A stretch of DNA of 64,000 nt, taken from the NCBI RefSeq assembly GCF_014235185.1, contig NZ_CP060131.1:5401501-5465500 (forward strand). Direction: 5' to 3'. The DNA is from Pseudonocardia petroleophila (GTDB lineage Bacteria > Actinomycetota > Actinomycetes > Mycobacteriales > Pseudonocardiaceae). Below, piece after piece: positions 58,325 to 64,000 of the stretch. How positions within the stretch are numbered: position 1 is the first letter of the stretch; every line of letters begins with the position of its first letter. A model generated the notes under the pieces. That model was not told the DNA's origin. It was given only the letters and a program-made list of their open reading frames with translations, and searched no databases. The position numbers and the translations under genes were made by a program.

Positions 58325-59166
58325 GCCACCACGCTCGCACGGATCCGGGCGCGCTCGGTCTCCACGTCGACCGTGGCGGGCGGGAAGCGGGGGTCGATTT
58401 CGGTGAGGGTCTCCGCGAGGATCGACGCGATCGCCCAGTTCCGGTACCACTTGCGGTCCGACGGCACGACGTACCACGGCGCGGTCCCGGAGTCGGTCTC
58501 GCGCACGGCGTCGGTGTAGGCCTGCTGGTAGGCGGGCCACTTCGCGCGTGAGTCGAGGTCGGCGGTGTTGTACTTCCACACCTTCGCCGGGTCGTCGAGC
58601 CGGGCGAGGAGCCGCTCCGCCTGCTCCTCCGGCGAGATGTGCAGCATGCACTTGACGATCGCGACGCCCTGCGCGGCGAGCTCGGACTCGAACGCGGTGA
58701 TCTCGGCGTAGCGACCGCGCCAGACGTCCTCGGGGACCAGCGAGTCGACCCGGGCGATGAGGACGTCCTCGTAGTGCGACCGGTCGAACACCCCGATCTG
58801 CCCCGGCGCGGGCACCTTCGGGCGCACCCGCCAGAGGAAGTGGTGGGCCCGTTCCTCGGCGGTGGGCTTCTTGAACGAGGAGATCGTCAGGCCCTGCGGG
58901 TTGACCAGCCCGGCGACGTGCCGGATCACCCCGCCCTTGCCGGAGGTGTCCATGCCCTGCAGCACGAGCAGCACGGACCGGGTGCCCCCGCCGACGGCCT
59001 CGGCGTAGAGCGCCTCCTGCCGGCCGTCGAGCACGGTGGCCAGGTCGGCCATCGCCTCGGCGGCCGCCGACTTGTCCTTCGGGCCGACCGGCCTGCCCCG
59101 CGGGTCGATCTCCGCGAGGTCGAGCTCGGCGGGCGCCCGGAACGTCGAGCGCGCGGTGCTGACCAT
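58321..59166 (-). CDS. polyphosphate kinase 2 family protein (PPK2)
   Basis: 281 residues. The P-loop kinase core has Walker A LVLQGMDTSGKGGV (~70-83), the Walker B-like GVFDRSHYEDVLIARV, the lid region LARLDDPAKVWKYNTADLDSRAKW, and the late APWYVVPSDRKWYRNWAIASIL. PPK2 enzymes transfer phosphate between polyphosphate and nucleotides; the FDRSHYED form is typical of the shorter one-domain enzymes. The start at 59166 is an ATG (MVSTAR); an upstream GTG is possible. Overlaps the lipoprotein start. Confidence 0.9.
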   Translation of the reverse strand: MVSTARSTFRAPAELDLAEIDPRGRPVGPKDKSAAAEAMADLATVLDGRQEALYAEAVGGGTRSVLLVLQGMDTSGKGGVIRHVAGLVNPQGLTISSFKKPTAEERAHHFLWRVRPKVPAPGQIGVFDRSHYEDVLIARVDSLVPEDVWRGRYAEITAFESELAAQGVAIVKCMLHISPEEQAERLLARLDDPAKVWKYNTADLDSRAKWPAYQQAYTDAVRETDSGTAPWYVVPSDRKWYRNWAIASILAETLTEIDPRFPPATVDVETERARIRASVVA

Positions 59167-59222
59167 GATCCCCACCCTAGAGGCAGCTCCCGGCGCGGGC
59201 GCCGACGGTGGCGGCGGGCGGG

Positions 59223-59885
59223 TCAGGCGCGCAGGAGGTGGTCGCCGTCGGTGCCCTCGTCGGGCCCCGTGTCGTCGGGCCCCGCGCCGTCGGACCCCGC
59301 GCCGTCGGCCGCCGGCTCGGGGACCCCGTCGTCCGCGGCCGGCCGGTCCCCGCCGGGGGCGGCCAGGCCGGAGAGGTCCAGTTCGAGCCGGAACGGCTCC
59401 TCCAGGACGAAGGTCTCCCCCGCGGCCGCGTGGGCGTACTCGTGGAAGCGCCCGCCGATCAGCATGGTGGCGACGGCGAAGGGCTCGTCGTGGTCGACGA
59501 GCACGGCGTAGGGGATGCGGCTGCCCGCGTAGAGCTGCGGCTTGAACCAGCGGTCGGCGACCCCGTTCCCGGAGCCGACGACGTCGATCACCACGAGGGC
59601 GGCCGACCCGTCACGGACGTCGGACCCGTCCTCGGAGCGGGCGGCGACCACCAGGTCGGGCACCAGGATCCGGCCGGGGCACAGCCGCAGCGCGACGGGC
59701 CCGGTGACCTCCAGCCCCTCCGGCAGCGCCTTCTCCACCGCCGCCCGGACGGCCGCGACGGCGGCGGCGTGCCGGTCGTCGGTGGTCGGCGCGACCAGCA
59801 GGCTCCCGTCGACCAGCTCGATCCGCCGGTCGCGGGGCAGCGCGAGGTAGGCCTCCTCGGTCCACGGCCCGTCCTGGTCGAGCAT
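59223..59885 (-). CDS. Uma2/DUF820-type PD-(D/E)XK protein
   Basis: 220 residues. The putative nuclease fold shows RRIELVDGSLLVAP, VPDLVVAARSED (acidic residue), ALVVIDVVGSG and DRWFKPQLYAGSRIPYAVLVDHDE, the Uma2 pattern with Asp in place of the usual Glu. The C-terminal 35 residues are a low-complexity Gly/Asp/Pro tail encoded by 15-bp tandem repeats. Such genes are very common in actinobacteria, and their function is uncertain. ATG at 59885. Confidence 0.8.
   Translation of the reverse strand: MLDQDGPWTEEAYLALPRDRRIELVDGSLLVAPTTDDRHAAAVAAVRAAVEKALPEGLEVTGPVALRLCPGRILVPDLVVAARSEDGSDVRDGSAALVVIDVVGSGNGVADRWFKPQLYAGSRIPYAVLVDHDEPFAVATMLIGGRFHEYAHAAAGETFVLEEPFRLELDLSGLAAPGGDRPAADDGVPEPAADGAGSDGAGPDDTGPDEGTDGDHLLRA
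59257..59308. repeat. 15-bp tandem repeat in the Uma2-like gene
   Basis: Three units of TCGTCGGGCCCCGTG with small changes (59257-59271, 59272-59286, 59287-59301) and a half unit. They encode the Gly-Pro-Asp-rich tail. Being a multiple of three, copy-number changes would leave the frame intact. Confidence 0.7.
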
Positions 59886-60003
59886 CGTGGGGATCCCCCT
59901 CCTCCGGACGATCGGCGCACGTCGCGGCGCCGCGCCATCGTGGCACAGGCCGCCGGATCGCGCGTCGGACCCGGTCACGACGCGCGACCGGCGGGCCGCG
60001 GTG

Positions 60004-60825
60004 TCAGCCGACCGGTCGGGCCCCGACCGGCACCACCAGCGGCGTCCCGGCCACCGGATCGGCGATCACGCGGGCGTCGAGGCCGAACACCTCGCGCAGG
60101 AGGTCCTCGGTGATCACCTCGTGGGGGGTGCCCGCGGCGACGATCCGCCCGCCGCGCATCGCCACGAGCCGGTCGGCGTAGCGGGCGGCGAGGTTGAGGT
60201 CGTGCAGGACCATGACGACGGTGCGCCCCGCCTCGGAGTGCAGCCGCCGCACCAGCTCCAGCACGTCGACCTGGTGGGCGAGGTCGAGGAACGTGGTGGG
60301 CTCGTCGAGCAGCAGCAGGTCGGTGCCCTGGGCCAGCGCCATCGAGATCCAGGCGCGCTGGCGCTGCCCTCCGGAGAGCTCGTCGACGGGGCGCTCGGCG
60401 AGGTCGAGGATCCCGGTCCACTCCAGGGCCTGGTGCACCGCGTCCTCGTCGTCGGAGGACCACTGCCGGTACCAGGCCTGGTGCGGGTGCCTGCCGCGGG
60501 CGACGAGGTCGGCGACCGTCAGCCCCTCGGGCGCGGTCGGGGCCTGCGGCAGCACCCCGAGGATCGTCGCGACCTCCCGGGTGGCCATCCGGTCGATCCG
60601 CTCGCCGTCCAGCAGGACCCGGCCCGAGCTGGGCCTGAGCAGCCGGCCCAGCGCGCGCAGCAGCGTCGACTTCCCGCAGCCGTTGGGCCCGATGACGGCG
60701 GTGACCGTGCCGGCGACGACGTCGAGGTCCAGCCCGTCGACGACGACCCGGTCGCCGTAGCCGAGCCGGACCTCCTCCGCGCGCAGTCGCACGGGCGCGT
60801 CGACGGACGTCAGCAGTTCGGTCAT
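60004..60825 (-). CDS. ferric-siderophore ABC transporter ATP-binding protein (FecE-like)
   Basis: 273 residues. Walker A is GPNGCGKSTLL, the Q-loop region is GVLPQAPTAPEG, the signature is ELSGGQRQRAW, Walker B is LLLLDEPTTFLDL, and the H-loop is VMVLHDLNLA. This is the FepC/FecE class of iron-siderophore importers. It follows two FecCD permease genes with four-base overlaps. The substrate-binding lipoprotein is not in the operon. Confidence 0.93.
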   Translation of the reverse strand: MTELLTSVDAPVRLRAEEVRLGYGDRVVVDGLDLDVVAGTVTAVIGPNGCGKSTLLRALGRLLRPSSGRVLLDGERIDRMATREVATILGVLPQAPTAPEGLTVADLVARGRHPHQAWYRQWSSDDEDAVHQALEWTGILDLAERPVDELSGGQRQRAWISMALAQGTDLLLLDEPTTFLDLAHQVDVLELVRRLHSEAGRTVVMVLHDLNLAARYADRLVAMRGGRIVAAGTPHEVITEDLLREVFGLDARVIADPVAGTPLVVPVGARPVG

Positions 60826-61919
60826 GTGCGGGCCTCCCGGCCGTGTCGGGCGAGCAGGTAGAGCAGGTAGGGGGCGCCGACGACGGCGGTGACGATCCCG
60901 ACCGGCAGGGGCGAGGGCAGCGCGGTGCGGGCGATGACGTCGGACAGGACCGTGAGCGCGGCGCCCACCAGCATCGACGCGGCGATCGGCGGCCGGGCGG
61001 CCCCGACCAGGCGCTGCGCGATCTGCGGGGCGACCAGCGCGACGAACGCGATCGGCCCCGCCGACGCGGTGGCCACGGCGGCCAGCCCGACGGCGACGAC
61101 GAGCAGCCACGTGCGCGCGCGGTCGACGCGCAGGCCCAGGCCGCGGGCGGTGTCGTCGCCGAACTGGAGCGCGCCGAGCGCGTGGGCGAGGACCAGCGCG
61201 GCGGGCACCAGCACCACCAGCGCGAGCCCGACGGGGACCACGTGCTCCCAGCCCCGGGCGTTGAGGCTGCCGGTCAGCCAGACGGTGGCGCGCGCGGCCT
61301 CGTAGATCTCGGCGACGACCAGCAGCCACTGCACGAGCGCGAGCAGCATCGCGTTGATCCCGATGCCGACGAGGACGAGCCGGAAGCCCTGGATCCCCCG
61401 CCGCCAGGACAGCCCGTAGATGACGGCCGCGGTCAGCAGCCCGCCGATCAGCGCCGCGATCGGCAGTCCGGCCGCGGCGAGGGCGCCGCCGACGACGCCG
61501 AACCCGCCGCCGAGCACGATGACGAACACCGCGGTGGCGCTGGCGCCCATCGTGATGCCGATGATGTCGGGGCTGGCCAGGGGGTTGCGGGCGACGGCCT
61601 GGGTGATCGCGCCCGACACGGCCAGCGCGCCGCCGACCAGCGCGCCGGTGAGCGACTGGGGCAGGCGCAGGTCCAGCACGATGAACCGCTGCCCGCGGTC
61701 GCCGCCGCCGAGGAGCACGGCCACGACCTCGCCGATGCTGATCGGGAAGTCGCCCCGGCCGATGTTGACGACCAGGGCCAGCAGCAGCACGAGTGCGGTG
61801 ACGGCGAGGACCAGCACGGTGCGCGGGCGCCAGACCACGGAGAACCGGCCGCGGCGAAGGGCGGGGCGGCCGGGGACCTTCGCGGGGGGCCCGGCCGGGC
61901 CCTTCGTCACGACCGCCAT
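60822..61919 (-). CDS. siderophore ABC transporter permease 2 (FecCD family)
   Basis: 365 residues with about nine membrane helices. Conserved FecCD motifs are GRGDFPISIGEV, RLPQSLTGALVGGALAVSGAITQAVARNPLASPDIIGI and GPIAFVALVAPQIAQRLVG. It would pair with the first permease as a heterodimer. It starts at an ATG at 61919 that overlaps the stop of permease 1. Confidence 0.92.
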   Translation of the reverse strand: MAVVTKGPAGPPAKVPGRPALRRGRFSVVWRPRTVLVLAVTALVLLLALVVNIGRGDFPISIGEVVAVLLGGGDRGQRFIVLDLRLPQSLTGALVGGALAVSGAITQAVARNPLASPDIIGITMGASATAVFVIVLGGGFGVVGGALAAAGLPIAALIGGLLTAAVIYGLSWRRGIQGFRLVLVGIGINAMLLALVQWLLVVAEIYEAARATVWLTGSLNARGWEHVVPVGLALVVLVPAALVLAHALGALQFGDDTARGLGLRVDRARTWLLVVAVGLAAVATASAGPIAFVALVAPQIAQRLVGAARPPIAASMLVGAALTVLSDVIARTALPSPLPVGIVTAVVGAPYLLYLLARHGREART

Positions 61920-63022
61920 CAGATGTTCACCATCTTGCGGCGGCGCACGAGGTGGATGAAGAACGGCGCACCGACCAGGGCCAGCACGATCCCGACCTGC
62001 AGCTCGCCGGGGCGCACCAGCACGCGGCCGAGCACGTCGCCGACGAGCAGCAGCACCGCCCCGGACAGCGCGGAGGCCGGCAGCAGCCAGCGGTAGTCGG
62101 GCCCGGTGAAGGTGCGCACGATGTGCGGCACCACCAGCCCGACGAACGCGATCGGCCCGCACGCCGCGGTGGCCCCGCCCGCGAGCAGGGTGATCGCGAC
62201 GATCCCGAGCACCCGGGTGCGCCGCACGGAGTGGCCCAGCGAGCGCGCGACGTCGTCGCCGAGGGACAGCGCGTTCAGGGCCGGTGCCGAGGCCAGCGCC
62301 ATCAGGGCCCCCGCGCCGAGGAACCAGACGACGTTCGTCAGCACCTCGCCGTCGCGGCCGGCCAAGGAGCCGACGGCCCAGAACCGGTACGCGTCGAGCG
62401 TGGCGACGTCGACGAGGATCACCGCGGACGTCAGCGCGCCCAGCAGGGCGCTGATCGCCGACCCGGCCAGCGCGAGCGTCACCGGCGTGGCCCCACCGCG
62501 CCCGACCGACCCCAGCACGAACACCGCCACGCTCGCCGCGGCGGCGCCGGCGAAGGCGAACCAGACGTAGCCGAGCGGGTCGGTGACGCCGAACAGGTAG
62601 ATCCCGATGACGACCAGGAACGCGGCACCGGCGTTGACGCCGAGCAGCCCGGGATCGGCCAGCGGGTTGCGGGTGTGGCCCTGGATGAGCGCCCCGGACA
62701 GCCCGAGCGCCGCACCGGCGACGAGGCCGAGGACCGTGCGCGGGATGCGCAGCGAGCGCACCACGATGTGGTCCTCCAGGCTGAGGTCGGGGCGGACCAG
62801 CGCGTCCCAGACGACGCCCGGCGGGATCGGCTTCGCCCCGACGGCCACGCTGAGCAGCGCCCCCGCGACGAGCGCCGCCAGCAGCAGCACCAGCCCGACG
62901 ATCCGGCGCCCGCGCAGGGACCGGCGCGGCGCACGGGGCGGCCCGGTGGTCGGGCCGGGCACGGGGGTGACCGTGCTCAATGGGGTCTCCTCGGGGGCCG
63001 AATCCTGTGCTGTGCTCACCAT
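61919..63022 (-). CDS. siderophore ABC transporter permease 1 (FecCD family)
   Basis: 367 residues with the FecCD signatures SLRIPRTVLGLVAGAALGLSGALIQGHTRNPLADPGLLG and CGPIAFVGLVVPHIVRTFTG. The ATG at 63022 lies within the left part of a likely IdeR/DmdR iron box (63021-63039), so either the transcript is leaderless or the true start is the GTG just after it. First gene of the importer operon, so iron-starvation induction is likely. Confidence 0.92.
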   Translation of the reverse strand: MVSTAQDSAPEETPLSTVTPVPGPTTGPPRAPRRSLRGRRIVGLVLLLAALVAGALLSVAVGAKPIPPGVVWDALVRPDLSLEDHIVVRSLRIPRTVLGLVAGAALGLSGALIQGHTRNPLADPGLLGVNAGAAFLVVIGIYLFGVTDPLGYVWFAFAGAAAASVAVFVLGSVGRGGATPVTLALAGSAISALLGALTSAVILVDVATLDAYRFWAVGSLAGRDGEVLTNVVWFLGAGALMALASAPALNALSLGDDVARSLGHSVRRTRVLGIVAITLLAGGATAACGPIAFVGLVVPHIVRTFTGPDYRWLLPASALSGAVLLLVGDVLGRVLVRPGELQVGIVLALVGAPFFIHLVRRRKMVNI

Positions 63023-63039
63023 AGGTGAGCCTCGCCTTG
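63021..63039 (-). promoter_or_regulatory. putative iron box (IdeR/DmdR operator)
   Basis: On the minus strand the 19 bases CAAGGCGAGGCTCACCTAT match the actinobacterial iron-box consensus TTAGGTTAGGCTAACCTAA at 13 positions, with the central AGGCT and the ACCTA arm conserved. It overlaps the start of the siderophore permease gene, as expected for repression by iron-loaded regulator. Confidence 0.65.
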
Positions 63040-63098
63040 TGACCTACCCCGTCGGGTCACCGAATGTGCCGGCGCCCGTCCCGTGCTGGGATCCGGGC

Positions 63099-63824
63099 AT
63101 GGACCGCATCTGGCCACTCCCCGCCGTCGACGACCCCGCGCTCGTCGACCACTACGCCTATCCCGACGTCGACGCCCCCTACGTCCGCGTCAACTTCGTC
63201 TCCAGCCTGGACGGGGCCGTCTCCGTCGACGGGCTCTCCGGCGGCCTGGGCACCGACGCCGACAAGCGCGTGTTCGGCGTGCTCCGGCAGCTGGCGCAGG
63301 TGGTGCTCGTCGGGGCCGGGACCGCCCGCGCCGAGGGCTACCGCGGTGCGCGCAGGCCGACGATCGGCACCGACACCCCGCCGCCGGTCGCCGTCGTCAC
63401 CGGGTCAGCCGATCTCGACCCGGAGGCCGGGCTGTTCACCGACACGCAGGTCCCGACGATCGTCCTCACCACGGCCGGGGCCCCCCGCGCGCACCGCGAC
63501 CGGCTCGCCGCCGCCGGGGCCGACGTCGCCGTCCTCGACGACCTCTCCCCCGCCGCCCTGCTCGCCGAGCTGGGCCGGCGCCGCCTGAACCGGGTCCTGT
63601 GCGAGGGCGGGCCGTCGCTGCACGGGGCGCTGGTGGACCACGACGCCGTCGACGAGCTGTGCCTCACCCTCTCGCCGCTGCTCGCCGCGGGCGACGCCGG
63701 CCGCATCGCCGTCGGGGGGACGGGGGGCGCGCCCCGCCCGATGGCGCTGGTCGGGGCCCTGCACGAGGAGGGGGCGCTCCTGCTCCGCTACCGCCGGTCC
63801 GGCGATGTTCAGGACCGTGACTAG
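63099..63824 (+). CDS. pyrimidine reductase family protein (RibD C-terminal domain)
   Basis: 241 residues of the dihydrofolate-reductase-like fold. The motifs are VRVNFVSSLDGAVSVDGLSGGLG, VVLVGAGTARAEGY, ILVT-like IVLTTAGAP and LCEGGPSLHGALV, as in the reductase half of RibD and in stand-alone proteins such as Rv2671. It probably reduces a pyrimidine or related substrate with NADPH. No riboflavin gene is adjacent. ATG at 63099; divergent from the iron importer. Confidence 0.85.
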   Translation: MDRIWPLPAVDDPALVDHYAYPDVDAPYVRVNFVSSLDGAVSVDGLSGGLGTDADKRVFGVLRQLAQVVLVGAGTARAEGYRGARRPTIGTDTPPPVAVVTGSADLDPEAGLFTDTQVPTIVLTTAGAPRAHRDRLAAAGADVAVLDDLSPAALLAELGRRRLNRVLCEGGPSLHGALVDHDAVDELCLTLSPLLAAGDAGRIAVGGTGGAPRPMALVGALHEEGALLLRYRRSGDVQDRD

Positions 63825-63837
63825 TCCGATCGGGTGA

Positions 63838-63862
63838 GTTAGTGGGAGGTTGCACCGGGTAC
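63838..63862 (+). promoter_or_regulatory. possible SigB-like promoter
   Basis: GTT at 63838-63840 and GGGTAC at 63857-63862 with 16 bases between them resemble the general stress promoter pattern (GTTT...GGGTA). It lies about 50 bases before the ATG of the final gene, which is probably a stress-envelope protein. The evidence is weak. Confidence 0.3.
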
Positions 63863-63912
63863 CTGCGTCCTAAGTCCGTACGCAACGGACGTGAACGACC
63901 TGAGGAGCGCTA

Positions 63913-64000
63913 ATGACCACCCCCACGCCCACCCCCAGCCCCACCACCGGCGCCAGCCCCGCCCGCCTCGCCGACGACACCACGCAGGGCAAGACCACCA
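63913..64000 (+). CDS. start of a probable Asp23/Gls24 family protein (cut by window end)
   Basis: The ATG at 63913 follows CTGAGGAGCGCTA. The visible ~29 residues are a Thr/Pro linker (MTTPTPTPSPTT) and then ARLADDTTQGKTT, which resembles the beginning of the Asp23/Gls24 fold (..TQGRTTIAD.VV.KIAG). Only the N-terminus is present, so the family call is tentative. Confidence 0.5.
   Translation, partial: MTTPTPTPSPTTGASPARLADDTTQGKTT

Overview
The window is very GC-rich DNA with short intergenic spaces, many GTG starts and ATGA/GTGA gene overlaps. Together with an acyl-CoA-rich gene content and the local gene order, this suggests an actinobacterium, probably of the Pseudonocardiaceae (inference; no rRNA is present to confirm it). 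The order phosphatase - zinc-ribbon protein - Nif3-like protein - CobC-like aminotransferase - low-molecular-weight tyrosine phosphatase matches the order I recall for Mycobacterium tuberculosis Rv2228c-Rv2231c and Rv2234.

Chromosome, left arm (1-14.6 kb). A small acyl-CoA/hydrolase operon comes first, followed by decayed CoA-transferase and MaoC remnants and a Mrr-type restriction protein that may be 5'-truncated. RNase P RNA (rnpB, minus strand) is next. Then come a membrane protein / DUF4397 / class F sortase cluster, a HAD hydrolase, a TauE-type and an SLC13-type transporter, and a beta-carbonic anhydrase. The conserved phosphatase-zinc ribbon-Nif3-cobC operon closes this arm. A near-perfect 21-bp inverted repeat is embedded in the 3' end of cobC.

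Prophage (about 14.64-49.94 kb, 35.3 kb). A large serine integrase gene lies at the left end. The element has inserted into codons 5-7 of the tyrosine phosphatase gene ptpA. An imperfect 18-bp direct repeat with an identical 8-bp core marks both ends. The phage supplies ptpA with a replacement promoter and start codon, while the original promoter and first codons are stranded beside cobC. The interior holds an early region of small unknown genes, two related membrane proteins and two zinc-finger nucleases. A complete siphovirus head and tail set follows: terminase, portal, fibre-like genes, scaffold, capsid, connectors, tail tube, frameshifted chaperones, tape measure and tail tip. At the right end, on the other strand, is a DUF2637 + FtsK/SpoIIIE-like translocase pair of the kind usually found in actinomycete integrative conjugative elements and plasmids. 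No repressor, replication protein, capsid protease or stand-alone endolysin is recognisable.

Chromosome, right arm (49.9-64 kb). ptpA is followed by lipid genes: a WS/DGAT acyltransferase, a methyltransferase + FAD-oxidoreductase pair resembling the 10-methyl fatty acid (Tms/Bfa) system, an aldo-keto reductase, a PhaC-like hydrolase and an acyl-CoA dehydrogenase. A lipoprotein, a PPK2 kinase and a Uma2-like protein come next. A siderophore-type ABC importer lies beneath a probable iron box. A pyrimidine reductase and the start of a probable Asp23/Gls24 protein finish the window.
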